Source: Paramagnetospirillum marisnigri (lineage in GTDB: Bacteria > Pseudomonadota > Alphaproteobacteria > Rhodospirillales > Magnetospirillaceae). Taken from it: DNA of 64,000 nt. The translations under genes were made by a program, and so were the position numbers. Of the stretch, positions 45,933-54,080 are shown one piece after another. The number at the start of each line of letters is the position of its first letter. The first letter of the stretch is position 1. The stretch is taken from NCBI RefSeq assembly GCF_001650715.1, contig NZ_LWQT01000131.1:1-64000 (forward strand), in the 5' to 3' direction. The notes below the pieces were generated by a model that saw nothing but the letters and a program-made list of their open reading frames with translations, did not search any database and was not told the DNA's origin.

Positions 45933-46329
45933 GCCGCTCGATGGCTTCCGCCCGGGTCGGCGGGCGCGACGACGGGGTCGGGCCACCGGTGGGGGGCGGC
46001 GGAAAATTGCCGGTGGCCAGGGAATGGACCGCGCCCAGGGCCGCCACGGTGCGGTGATGGGAGATGATGATGCGTTCGAAGGCGGCGGCGTCGATCTTGC
46101 CCGCCACCAGGGCTTCGTGCGCCCGGATCAGGGCGGCGCGCATGGATTCGGTCAGGGCGGTATTGGGATTGCGCGCGGGCTCGGGCTTGGGAGCCTCGAC
46201 TTTCGCGGCGGGGGGCGGCGGAGCGGCGGCGGCGGGAGGTTCGGCGGCGCAGGCCCCCAGGGCGAGGGCCAGGGCGATCCCCAGCGAAGCGTGACGAACA
46301 GTCCCCAGCGAAGCGTGACGAATAGTCAT
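45871..46329 (-). CDS. Small putative lipoprotein, with duplicated N-terminal codons
   Basis: About 152 residues. The lipobox LALGAC precedes a Pro/Ala-rich linker and a helical domain (ESMRAALIRAHEALVAGKID and HHRTVAALGAVHSL). I do not recognise the family. The first eight codons after ATG are a perfect-length tandem duplication (TIRHASLG, TVRHASLG): the 24-bp unit occurs at 46303-46326 and 46279-46302 with one mismatch. Start is at 46329; a start three codons further upstream is possible. It converges on and overlaps nnrD. Confidence 0.65.
   Translation of the reverse strand: MTIRHASLGTVRHASLGIALALALGACAAEPPAAAAPPPPAAKVEAPKPEPARNPNTALTESMRAALIRAHEALVAGKIDAAAFERIIISHHRTVAALGAVHSLATGNFPPPPTGGPTPSSRPPTRAEAIERLIENLYQPETGAAPRPNPRR
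46279..46326 (-). repeat. 24-bp in-frame tandem duplication in a signal peptide
   Basis: Two adjacent 24-bp units (46279-46302 and 46303-46326) differ at one base (C or T at 46299 and 46323). It duplicates eight codons right after the start of the small lipoprotein gene, lengthening the n-region and adding positive charge (Arg, His). Confidence 0.9.
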
Positions 46330-46436
46330 GGCAGGCATCCCCTGATGCATGGGCGGAATGCGCCATGTTACCCCAGTTTTGGGCTTGCCGAAGGGCCGAT
46401 TGCTTCCGATCATCAAGTAATGACGTGGAGCCGACC

Positions 46437-47864
46437 ATGAGCGAGATTCGAGACATTCCCAAGCCTGCCCCTTCATCGGGCCTGCTGGCGCGATTGAAGG
46501 GGATGTGGCGGGAAATCGCGGGTGACGACGACGATCCGATTCCCGCCCTGGCCCCCGATCTGGCGGAAACCGATCTGGATGGCTTGCGCCGCCAGTTGCG
46601 GGCCTGTCTGGCGGCCAAGGGGGGCGAGGTGTCCGCCCGTGGCCGGGCGGCGGCGCTGGGGCGGGCCTATCTGTCGCTGTCGGCCACCGGGCGCGCCCGC
46701 TTCCTCGCCGTGCTGGCCGAGGAATTCGGCCCCGACCGCGATTCGGTGGACCGGGCGGTCCAGGCCCTGGCCTCCGCCTCCGCCGATGAACGTCCCAAGG
46801 CGGAAGCGGCGCTGCGCGCCGCGCTGGAGCCGCCCCGCCTGCGGCTGCTGACCCAGTTCAACGCCCTGCCGGAAGGGGTGAAGTTCCTGGTGGACATGCG
46901 GGCGGAGCTGATGAGGCTCGCCGCCGCCGATCCGGTGCTGGCGCCGCTGGAAGCCGACCTCAAGGGCCTGCTGGCGTCGTGGTTCGACGTGGGTTTTCTG
47001 GTGCTGGAGCGCATCACCTGGCGCTCGCCCGCCGCCGTGCTGGAAAAGATCATGGCCTATGAGGCGGTGCATGCCATCCAGGGCTGGACTGACCTGAAGA
47101 ACCGCCTGGATTCCGACCGCAGGCTGTATGCCTTCTTCCATCCCCGCATGCCCGACGAGCCGCTGATCTTCGTCGAGGTGGCGCTGGTGGAGGAAATGGC
47201 GGGCAATGTCCAGGACCTGCTGGATCCCACCGCGCCGGTGGGCAATCCCGAACAGGCCCAGGCGGCCATCTTCTATTCCATCAACAACGCCCAGAAGGGG
47301 CTGAACGGAATCAGCTTCGGCAATTTCCTGATCAAGCGGGTGGTGGACGACCTGTCCCATGAATTCAAGCGCATCAGGACCTTCGCCACCCTGTCGCCCC
47401 TTCCCGGCTTCCGCAAATGGCTGGACGAGCGTCTGGTCAAGGGCGAGCCCGGCCTGCTGTCCGCCACCGAGCACCGGGCGCTGACCCGTGCCAGCGGCGG
47501 GCTGGGGGCCAAGGGCAGCCTGAAGGCGCTGCTGGCCGAGTCCGACTGGGTGGTGGAACCGGACCTCGCCCAGGCGCTGGAAGCGCCGCTGACCCGGCTG
47601 GCGGCGCGCTATCTCACCGCCGAGAAGCGCCCCGGCGGGCTCCAGGCCCTGGACCCGGTGGCCCATTTCCACCTGTCCAACGGCGCCCGGGTCGAGCGGA
47701 TCAACTGGATGGCCGATCTGTCGGCCAACGGATTGCGCCAGTCGGCCGGGGTGATGGTCAACTACCTCTACGACCTGGACGATATCGACGCCAATCACGA
47801 GGCCTATAGCGGCCTGGGCAAGGTCGCCCTGTCCAGCCGGGTCAAGGCCCTGTTGAAAGGGTGA
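46437..47864 (+). CDS. Malonyl-CoA decarboxylase
   Basis: A 475-residue member of the malonyl-CoA decarboxylase family, which converts malonyl-CoA to acetyl-CoA and CO2. Family segments include ITWRSPAAVLEKIMAYEAVHAI, RRLYAFFHPRMPDEPLIFVEVAL, FYSINNAQKGLNGISFGNFLIKRV and DPVAHFHLSNGARVERINWMAD, the catalytic His-Ser region. The start at 46437 is selected over an upstream TTG because the N-terminus MSEIRDIPKP fits and the longer start lies in the gene-free gap. The downstream small membrane gene is translationally coupled. Confidence 0.93.
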   Translation: MSEIRDIPKPAPSSGLLARLKGMWREIAGDDDDPIPALAPDLAETDLDGLRRQLRACLAAKGGEVSARGRAAALGRAYLSLSATGRARFLAVLAEEFGPDRDSVDRAVQALASASADERPKAEAALRAALEPPRLRLLTQFNALPEGVKFLVDMRAELMRLAAADPVLAPLEADLKGLLASWFDVGFLVLERITWRSPAAVLEKIMAYEAVHAIQGWTDLKNRLDSDRRLYAFFHPRMPDEPLIFVEVALVEEMAGNVQDLLDPTAPVGNPEQAQAAIFYSINNAQKGLNGISFGNFLIKRVVDDLSHEFKRIRTFATLSPLPGFRKWLDERLVKGEPGLLSATEHRALTRASGGLGAKGSLKALLAESDWVVEPDLAQALEAPLTRLAARYLTAEKRPGGLQALDPVAHFHLSNGARVERINWMADLSANGLRQSAGVMVNYLYDLDDIDANHEAYSGLGKVALSSRVKALLKG

Positions 47865-48226
47865 GCGGCCTGCTGCCCATCTGGCTGGTCCTGACCGGAA
47901 CGCTGGCCGCGTCGGCCTTGGCCCCGCTGGCGGTGGCGCAGGCGGCGGCCTCGGTGCTGGCGTTGCTGGGCTATGTCCGGCTGCGTCGGCGTGGCCTGAT
48001 CGCCGCCGATGTCACGGCGCCGCTGCTGGCGGGTATCCTGCTGGCCCAGGCGGCCCTGACGGCCATGGGGACGGAGACGACCGCCCGGGTGCTGGCCGGA
48101 CCCGCCCTGTTCTGCCTGTGGCGGTTGAGCGGGCTGGTGTTTACAGCGCCGGGACATGGCCGTTTCTGGCGCGGCGCCACGGCGGCGCTGTCGCTGGCCG
48201 CTCTTTACGCTGTTTTCAAAGAATGA
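47861..48226 (+). CDS. Small membrane protein of unknown function
   Basis: A 121-residue protein with four predicted membrane segments (about 4-24, 26-42, 50-67 and 100-118) and basic loops (RLRRRGL). It starts with GTG overlapping the malonyl-CoA decarboxylase stop (GTGA), so it is translationally coupled with that gene. I recognise no family. A regulatory or accessory role for malonyl-CoA turnover is possible but only suggested by position. Confidence 0.6.
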   Translation: MSGLLPIWLVLTGTLAASALAPLAVAQAAASVLALLGYVRLRRRGLIAADVTAPLLAGILLAQAALTAMGTETTARVLAGPALFCLWRLSGLVFTAPGHGRFWRGATAALSLAALYAVFKE

Positions 48227-48306
48227 GCGAAAGCGGTGGCGGAGCCCTTGCAAATTGAGCGGAAGAGGCTAGCCTTCCAGGGTTGAGTTTCGATCAGGGG
48301 GATCCT

Positions 48307-48951
48307 ATGTCGGCCAAGGCCGTGACCATCGCCCAGCAAAAGGGCGGCGCCGGAAAGACCACCATGGCGGCGCAACTGGCCGTCACCTATGCCCGTTCTG
48401 GCAAGCGGGTCGGACTGCTGGACATCGACCCCCAGGGCTCCCTGGCGGCGTGGTACGACATCCGCAAGGCCCTGGTGGACGAGGATGGCGGCGGCATCAC
48501 CTTCGTCCAGGCCTCGGGCTGGCGCCTGTCCACCGAGCTGGAACGCCTGAAGCGCAGCGTCGACCTGGTGCTGATCGACAGCCCGCCCCATGCCGAGACC
48601 GAGGTGCGCATCGCCGTGCGCCAGGCCGATCTGATCCTGGTGCCCATGCAGCCCTCGCCCATGGATCTGTGGGCCACCGGCCCCACCCTGGACATGGCCC
48701 GCAAGGAGAAGTCCCCGGCGCTGATGGTGTTCAACCGCACCCCCGCCCGGGGCAAGCTGGTGGACGCGGTGCGCCGCAAGATCGCCGAGGCCGAGGTGCC
48801 GGTGGCCGAGACCGTGCTGGGCAACCGCGTCGCCTTCGCCGCCTCCATGATGGAGGGGATGGGGGTGGTGGAAAGCAATCCGCGCCATACCGCCACCAAG
48901 GAAATCAAGGCGCTGGCCGACGAGATCGCCGCCCGGCTGGGATTGGGGTGA
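48307..48951 (+). CDS. ParA/MinD-family ATPase, orphan
   Basis: A 214-residue Walker-type ATPase with the deviant P-loop KGGAGKTT at 11-18 carrying the signature lysine, Walker A' LLDIDPQGS and Walker B-like LVLIDSPPH. ParA proteins position DNA or large assemblies on the nucleoid or membrane. No parB or parS partner lies nearby, so this is an orphan ParA (as for cell pole, chemotaxis cluster or carboxysome positioning); the cargo is unknown. Start at ATG 48307; the next gene starts 4 bp after the stop. Confidence 0.9.
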   Translation: MSAKAVTIAQQKGGAGKTTMAAQLAVTYARSGKRVGLLDIDPQGSLAAWYDIRKALVDEDGGGITFVQASGWRLSTELERLKRSVDLVLIDSPPHAETEVRIAVRQADLILVPMQPSPMDLWATGPTLDMARKEKSPALMVFNRTPARGKLVDAVRRKIAEAEVPVAETVLGNRVAFAASMMEGMGVVESNPRHTATKEIKALADEIAARLGLG

Positions 48952-48955
48952 CGCC

Positions 48956-49429
48956 ATGGACTACACCTACGGACTTGCCATGGGGGTTCATGTCCTGTGC
49001 TCGGTGATCTGGGTGGGCGGCATGTTCTTCGCCCATCTGGTGCTGCGGCCGGTGCTGCTCGACCTGGAACCGGCGCAACGGCTGGCGGTGTGGCGCCAAG
49101 TGTTTCCCCGCTTCTTCGCCTGGGTGTGGATCAGTATCGTCGGGCTGCTGGCCAGCGGCTATGGCGTGCTGCTGTTCGGCTTCAGGGGCGGTTTCGCGGG
49201 CGGCCCCACCCATGTGGACATCATGCAGATCACCGGGCTGGTGATGATGGGCCTGTATGTCCAGTTGTTCTTCGGCCCATGGCAGGGCTTCAAGCGGGCG
49301 CTGGCGGCGGGCGACCTGCCCAAGACCGCCGATTATCAGACCCGTATCCGCCATATCGTCACCATCAACCTGATCCTGGGGCTGTTCACCGTGTTCGTTG
49401 GAACGGTGGGTGCGCTGCTGGGAACCTGA
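48956..49429 (+). CDS. CopD-like membrane protein
   Basis: A 157-residue four-helix membrane protein. It begins MDYTYGLAMGVHVLCSVIWVGGMFF, with the His (H12) and Trp placed like the CopD/YebZ copper-resistance family, and later has HVDIMQITGLVMMGLY and a long hydrophobic C-terminus. Small CopD relatives may have a role in copper delivery or respiratory membranes. It sits 4 bp behind the ParA gene and upstream of the Nudix gene; no functional link is evident. Confidence 0.75.
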   Translation: MDYTYGLAMGVHVLCSVIWVGGMFFAHLVLRPVLLDLEPAQRLAVWRQVFPRFFAWVWISIVGLLASGYGVLLFGFRGGFAGGPTHVDIMQITGLVMMGLYVQLFFGPWQGFKRALAAGDLPKTADYQTRIRHIVTINLILGLFTVFVGTVGALLGT

Positions 49430-49448
49430 TATCGGGGAGTCCCCAAGC

Positions 49449-50051
49449 TTGGATGCGAAGACGGATGTGGAAGTCCTGGCCAAGGACACGGTGTACCAGG
49501 GCTATTTCCGGATCGACCGCTATCGCCTGAGGCACCGCACCTTCGCCGGCGGCTGGACCTCAGTGATCGATCGCGAAATCTTCGAGCGCGGCCATTCGGT
49601 GGTGGTGATCCTCTACGATCCGAACCGGGACGAGATGGTGCTGATCGAGCAATTCCGCTGCGGCGCCCTGGCCGCCGGTTGGCATCCCTGGATGCTGGAA
49701 TGCGTGGCCGGGATCATCGACGAGGGCGAGCATCCCGACGCGGTGGCGCGGCGCGAGGCCGCCGAGGAAGCGGGCGCCGAGCCAACCGAGATGATCACCA
49801 TCGGCGACTATCTGGTCACCGCCGGGGGGTCGTCGGAAAGCGTGCGGCTTTACTGCGCCAAGGTGGATACCTCCACCATCTCGGGCCTGCACGGCCTGGC
49901 CCACGAGGGCGAGGACATCCGGGTCATGGTGGTGCCGGTGGCCGAGGCCTATGCCATGGTTAAGGACGGCCGCATCAACAACGCCATGGCCACCGTCGCG
50001 GTGCAGTGGCTGATGCTGGAACGCGACGAGTTGCGCCAGCGCTGGAGCTGA
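49449..50051 (+). CDS. nudF: Nudix hydrolase, ADP-ribose pyrophosphatase type
   Basis: A 200-residue Nudix enzyme. The Nudix box GIIDEGEHPDAVARREAAEEAGA at about 92-114 matches Gx5Ex7REx2EExG exactly, and the upstream VVVILYDPNRDEMVLIEQFRCGA and downstream AGGSSESVRLYCAK match ADP-ribose pyrophosphatases. It hydrolyses ADP-ribose to AMP and ribose 5-phosphate. The likely start is a TTG at 49449 behind GGGGAG; the GTG five codons later is an alternative. Near nnrD, it could be part of nucleotide housekeeping, but not in one operon. Confidence 0.9.
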   Translation: MDAKTDVEVLAKDTVYQGYFRIDRYRLRHRTFAGGWTSVIDREIFERGHSVVVILYDPNRDEMVLIEQFRCGALAAGWHPWMLECVAGIIDEGEHPDAVARREAAEEAGAEPTEMITIGDYLVTAGGSSESVRLYCAKVDTSTISGLHGLAHEGEDIRVMVVPVAEAYAMVKDGRINNAMATVAVQWLMLERDELRQRWS

Positions 50052-50064
50052 GGAAGAGTCATAC

Positions 50065-50090
50065 GGGCGAGTCATTGAAAGGACTCGCCC
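50065..50090. terminator. Hairpin after the Nudix gene
   Basis: GGGCGAGTC (50065-50073) pairs perfectly with GACTCGCCC (50082-50090) across an 8-base loop, 14 bp after the Nudix stop. No T-run follows. A second, weaker hairpin (GCATTCC/GGAATGC) lies at 50112-50128. Confidence 0.55.
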
Positions 50091-50206
50091 GAGGCCCTTC
50101 AAGCGCCGGGCGCATTCCTCCGGAATGCTTGGCTTCCGCGCCACGAGACGCGTCGGCCCTTGGCCGCAACTCCTCGCCAATGAATACATTCATCGGCTCG
50201 TCGGTA

Positions 50207-51430
50207 TCAGCTCATCATGCGGCAGACCACCACGGCGGCGATCAGCGCCGCCGCGTCGGCCAGCAGACCCACCGCCAGGGCATGGCGGATGCGGCGCACC
50301 TGCACCGCGCCGAAATAGACCGCCAGCACGTAGAAGGTGGTCTCGGTGGAGCCGTAGATGGTGCCCAGCAGGGTTCCGAGATAGCCATCGACGCCGATGG
50401 CCGGGTCCTTCAACTGCGCCGCCAGCAGGCCATAGGACCCCGAACCCGACAGGGTGCGCATCACCGCCATGGTCAGCGCCTCGGCCGGGATGCCCAGCGG
50501 CCCGGTCAGCCGGGCCAGCGGCCCCAGCACCATGTCCATGGCGCCCGAGGCGCGGAACATGCCGATGGCTACCAGGATCGCCACCAGATAGGGGATGATG
50601 CGTACCGCGACGGCGAAGCCTTCCTTGGCGCCGTCCACGAAGCATTCATAGATGCGCACCTTGCGGATGGCCCCATACAGCAGCAGCCCGGCCACCAGAC
50701 CCGGCATGATCCAAGGACCGATGGCGCGGCCGTGGAGGATCAGCGGCGGCAGGCTGGCCAGCAGCAGCCCCAGGGCCAGCAGGCTGGGCCATAGCGGTGC
50801 CTTTACGGCACTGATCGGTGCTGGCGCGACAGCGGCGGGCGACCACAGTCCCTCCAGCGCCTTGGCGGCGATCACCGCCACCACCAGCGCCACCAGTGTG
50901 GCGATCAGGGTGGGGGCGACCACGGCGGTGGGCTCGGCGGACCCCAAGGCGGCGCGCAGCGCGATGACATTGGTGGGCAGCAGGGTGACACCGGCGGTGT
51001 TCACCGCCAGGAACAGCACCTGGGCATTGCTGGCGGTGCCCTTGCGCGGATTCAACGCCTCCAGATGCTCCATGGCGCGGATGCCGAACGGGGTGGCGGC
51101 ATTGCCCAGGCCCAGCAGATTGGCGGCGGTGTTCATCACCATGGCGCCCATGGCCGGATGCCCGGCCGGTATCTCGGGGAACAGGCGGGCCAGGGGCGGC
51201 TCCAGCAGGCGGGCGACGGCATGCAGCAGCCCGCCTTCCTCGGCCACCTTCATCAGGCCCAGGAACAGCGCCATCACCCCCACCAGCCCCAGCACCAGCG
51301 GCACCGCCGCCGCCGCGCCGTCGATCACCGCCGCCGAAAGCGCTTCCATGCCGCCGCCGCCGCCGGTCAATTGGGCGACGGCCGAGGCCAGGAAAGCGGA
51401 CAGGACCAGGACCAGGAAGACGATATTCAA
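50207..51430 (-). CDS. SpmA/SpmB-like fused gate-domain membrane protein
   Basis: A 407-residue membrane protein with two nucleoside-recognition (gate) halves, matching a fusion of the spore maturation proteins SpmA and SpmB. Features include LGLVGVMALFLGLMKVAEEGGL, PAMGAMVMNTAANLLGLGNAATPFG in the first half and LSGSGSYGLLAA, TETTFYVLAVYFG in the second. A TTG start at 51430 is preceded by CGGAAAG; no ATG fits. In this non-sporulating lineage the function is unknown, and a small-molecule export channel is one possibility. Divergent from the periplasmic protein gene. Confidence 0.85.
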   Translation of the reverse strand: MNIVFLVLVLSAFLASAVAQLTGGGGGMEALSAAVIDGAAAAVPLVLGLVGVMALFLGLMKVAEEGGLLHAVARLLEPPLARLFPEIPAGHPAMGAMVMNTAANLLGLGNAATPFGIRAMEHLEALNPRKGTASNAQVLFLAVNTAGVTLLPTNVIALRAALGSAEPTAVVAPTLIATLVALVVAVIAAKALEGLWSPAAVAPAPISAVKAPLWPSLLALGLLLASLPPLILHGRAIGPWIMPGLVAGLLLYGAIRKVRIYECFVDGAKEGFAVAVRIIPYLVAILVAIGMFRASGAMDMVLGPLARLTGPLGIPAEALTMAVMRTLSGSGSYGLLAAQLKDPAIGVDGYLGTLLGTIYGSTETTFYVLAVYFGAVQVRRIRHALAVGLLADAAALIAAVVVCRMMS

Positions 51431-51529
51431 GACGACGCTTTCCGCTTCATTGTGGCGGAGCCACCTTGCCGCCTGGGCCCGGTCGTTGTAAAGCTCCAGC
51501 GACGAGGGAGATTTGCCGGGGAGATTGGG

Positions 51530-52114
51530 ATGCGTGTCGTGGTATGGGCCGCCGTGCTGGCCGTCTGGGCGGGACAAGTCCTCGCCGCCGAACCCATTCC
51601 TGCCCGCATCGATGCCGCCAAGGCCGCCCATGCCAGGGGTGATCTGGCCCGGGCCAGCGCCGAACTGGAATCGGTGGTGGCGGAACTGCATGCCCGGATG
51701 GGCAAGGCCCTGGCCGATTTCCTGCCGCCGCCGCTGGCGACCTGGAAGGCCGAGCCGCCGGAAATCCAGGCCTTGGGCGGCGCCGGGGGGGGGCTGTCGG
51801 TCAGCCGGGCCTATGGACGTGACGAGGCCAGCCTCAACGCCACCCTGATCCTGGATAACCCCGTCGTGGTGGGTGCCGCCCCACAGTTCGCCGCCAATGC
51901 GCCCGAGCAACCCAATACCCGCCGGATCAAGCTCGGTCCCGACGACGCCCTGCTGCGCTGGGATGCCGCCAACCGCTCCGGCGATCTCACCCTTCTGCTG
52001 GGTGGCCGGGTGCTGTTGCAGATCGAGGGCGAGTCCCTGGGGACCGCCGAGCAACTGGTGGAAGCGGCCAAGGGCTGGAACCTGTCCGGCCTGCGCAAAT
52101 ATCTGGGATTGTGA
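51530..52114 (+). CDS. Unrecognised periplasmic protein
   Basis: A 194-residue exported protein: signal peptide VVVWAAVLAVWAGQVLA then ARIDAAKAAHARGDLARASAELESVVAEL, a helical pair that looks like a TPR-like hairpin, and a C-terminal beta-rich part (RSGDLTLLLGGRVLLQIEGES). I do not know the family. It faces lrgB directly: the stop codons are adjacent with no spacer. Start at ATG 51530 follows GGGGAGATT. Confidence 0.65.
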   Translation: MRVVVWAAVLAVWAGQVLAAEPIPARIDAAKAAHARGDLARASAELESVVAELHARMGKALADFLPPPLATWKAEPPEIQALGGAGGGLSVSRAYGRDEASLNATLILDNPVVVGAAPQFAANAPEQPNTRRIKLGPDDALLRWDAANRSGDLTLLLGGRVLLQIEGESLGTAEQLVEAAKGWNLSGLRKYLGL

Positions 52115-52837
52115 TCACTTCAGCCAGCTGATGACCAGCGGGATCATTACCGCCGTCCACAGCCCGGTCAGGCCGATGGCCAGTCCGGCGAAGGCGCCCG
52201 CCGTCTCGCTTTCCTGCAGCGCGCGGACGGTGCCGATGCCATGGGCGGTGATGCCCAGCGCCAGCCCGCGGGCTTCGGGACGCTTGACCCCGGCCTTGTC
52301 GAGAATCCAGGGACCGCAGATGATGCCGCTGATACCGGTCAGCATGACCATGACCGCCGTCAGCGACGGAATGCCGCCGATGGTCTCGGCAATGCCCATG
52401 GCGATGGGGGTGGTGACCGATTTGGGCGCCAGGGACAACATGATGCGTTCCGAACCGCCCATCGCCCAGGCGATTCCCACCGCGCTGCCCGCCGCCACCA
52501 CCGCGCCCACCACCACCACCAGGGCCACGGCGGGCCAGACCCGGCGCAGCAGGGGCAACTGGTTGTAAAGCGGCACCGCCAGGGCGACGGTGGCCGGTCC
52601 CAGCAGGAAGTGGACGAACTGGGCGCCGTCGAAATAGGTGCGGTATTCGGTGCCGGTGGCCATCAGGAAACCGACGATCAGGGCGACCGAGACCAGCATG
52701 GGGTTGAGCAGCGGATGGCGGCCGCAGCGCTCGAACAGCCAGGTCGCCAACTGATAGGCCACCAGGGTGGAACTCAGCCCCAGCAGCGGCGAGGTGGACA
52801 GATAAATCCACACTCCCGACAACTCGCCGCCGCTCAC
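52115..52837 (-). CDS. lrgB: LrgB/CidB-family membrane protein
   Basis: A 240-residue protein with about seven membrane segments and the LrgB motifs ELSGVWIYLSTSPLLGLSSTL, GPATVALAVPLYNQ, LAPKSVTTPIAMGIAETIGG and TAHGIGTVRALQESETAGAF. LrgB works with LrgA in the CidA/LrgA system that affects murein hydrolase release, and in some organisms in pyruvate or small-acid transport. It overlaps lrgA by four bases, so the two form one operon. No lytSR or other regulator is next to it. Confidence 0.93.
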   Translation of the reverse strand: MSGGELSGVWIYLSTSPLLGLSSTLVAYQLATWLFERCGRHPLLNPMLVSVALIVGFLMATGTEYRTYFDGAQFVHFLLGPATVALAVPLYNQLPLLRRVWPAVALVVVVGAVVAAGSAVGIAWAMGGSERIMLSLAPKSVTTPIAMGIAETIGGIPSLTAVMVMLTGISGIICGPWILDKAGVKRPEARGLALGITAHGIGTVRALQESETAGAFAGLAIGLTGLWTAVMIPLVISWLK

Positions 52838-53175
52838 GGCTTGCCCCCGGACAGGGCCTGCATCAGCCGTCCCGCCACCACCAGCGTGACGACCATGCTG
52901 CCCGCCACGCCCAGGGCGATGGGCAGGGCCTCGGTCCAGATGGCGCCCAGATGCACCATGACGCCGACACTGGCGGGAATGAACAAGACGATGAAGTTGG
53001 CGAAGATCGCCCGAACCGACTGGTCCAGCGAGTCCGGCACCCGGCCGCGGATCACCAGGCCCACGAACAGGATCACCATGCCCACTACCGGGCCGGGCAG
53101 GGGCAGGCCGGACAGGCGCACCAACACCTCTCCGGCCAGTTGACAGACCAGCAGGATGCTCAAGGAAAACAGCAT
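52834..53175 (-). CDS. lrgA: LrgA/CidA-family holin-like protein
   Basis: A 113-residue, four-helix membrane protein of the CidA/LrgA family: SILLVCQLAGEVLVRLSGLPLPGPVVGM and the later FVPASVGVMVH-type LFIPASVGVMVHLG. It is the upstream member of lrgAB. The stop overlaps the lrgB start as ATGA. The upstream ATG at 53175 has GGAGGG in the leader. Confidence 0.93.
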   Translation of the reverse strand: MLFSLSILLVCQLAGEVLVRLSGLPLPGPVVGMVILFVGLVIRGRVPDSLDQSVRAIFANFIVLFIPASVGVMVHLGAIWTEALPIALGVAGSMVVTLVVAGRLMQALSGGKP

Positions 53176-53221
53176 GCCACCCTCCTGTATCTTGGGCGAG
53201 GAGCCGTGGCCGCCGGTCTCC

Positions 53222-54001
53222 TCAGGTGATCTCGAAACGCGCCAGGGTTTCGGCCAGATCGTCGCCGAACTTGGTTCCCTTGCGGATCAGCGCCGCCCGG
53301 GGCGGCATGCCGCGCAGCTTGGGATTGCCCCATTCATAGCTGGTGAACAGCGCGAAGGGAATCTGCTGGGTCGGCGTCATGGCGGCCAGGGCATTGCCCA
53401 GGTCGATGCCCGACATGGGACCCAGTTCCATGGAAGCCAGCACCATGTCGGGCTTGGTGCGCACCACGGTCTCGATGGCGGCGAAGCCGTCGCGGATGGT
53501 GGAGGTGCGGTAGCCGCAGGCCGCCAGCTCGCGCTCGACGATGCGCGACATGGCCTTTTCCGGCAGGACCAGCAGGATTTCGACGTTCTTCTTCTCGATC
53601 TTGCCGAAGTCGATATCGGCGGCGCGCTTGGCGGGCAGTGAACGCACCACCGCCGGGGCGTCGGCCTCGGAAATCTGCTCGCCATCGGCCAGTTTCTCGA
53701 TCTTGTCGACGAAGACCTGGATTTCATCCAGCTCGGAGTCGGTCACTGCCTTCAATTCACCCATGTACTCGTCGAGACGATGGGTGATCAGCTTGATCAT
53801 GGGCAGGTTGAGGCCCTGGGCGTGGCTGCGCAGATTGCTGGCCTCGCGCTTCAGGGTCGACAACCCCTCGTCCAGGGAGACGCTGCGGGAGCGCAGATTG
53901 CCCAACAGCACCTGCAATTGGCTGGCGGTGTCGCGCAGCTCCTCCAGGAACTCGTTGATGACCCTCAGTTCATTTTCGTTGTCGGCGTCGATCGCGGCCA
54001 T
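53222..54001 (-). CDS. Coiled-coil protein with degenerate receiver domain
   Basis: A 259-residue protein with an N-terminal helical region (about 1-110, heptad-like, with H74 in an HPt-like stretch LITHRLDEYM) and a C-terminal receiver-like domain (about 140-255). The acceptor Asp is replaced by S190 in LASMELGPMSG; the usual MP is also changed, while K241 remains. It cannot receive a phosphate in the standard way and probably acts as a protein-interaction partner. No signalling genes besides the NsrR-like regulator and hybrid kinase lie near. Name and target unknown. Confidence 0.75.
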   Translation of the reverse strand: MAAIDADNENELRVINEFLEELRDTASQLQVLLGNLRSRSVSLDEGLSTLKREASNLRSHAQGLNLPMIKLITHRLDEYMGELKAVTDSELDEIQVFVDKIEKLADGEQISEADAPAVVRSLPAKRAADIDFGKIEKKNVEILLVLPEKAMSRIVERELAACGYRTSTIRDGFAAIETVVRTKPDMVLASMELGPMSGIDLGNALAAMTPTQQIPFALFTSYEWGNPKLRGMPPRAALIRKGTKFGDDLAETLARFEIT

Positions 54002-54080
54002 AGGAACCCCCAGTGCAAACCCTGGAACAGGGATACACGGTTTCAGATGTGTAATAAACCCGTCAGATGGTTTGTGGTAT

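Noticed and set aside
50065-50128. A small RNA gene after the Nudix gene
   Set aside because: Two hairpins are present but no promoter-like sequence or T-run was seen, so a terminator is the simpler reading.
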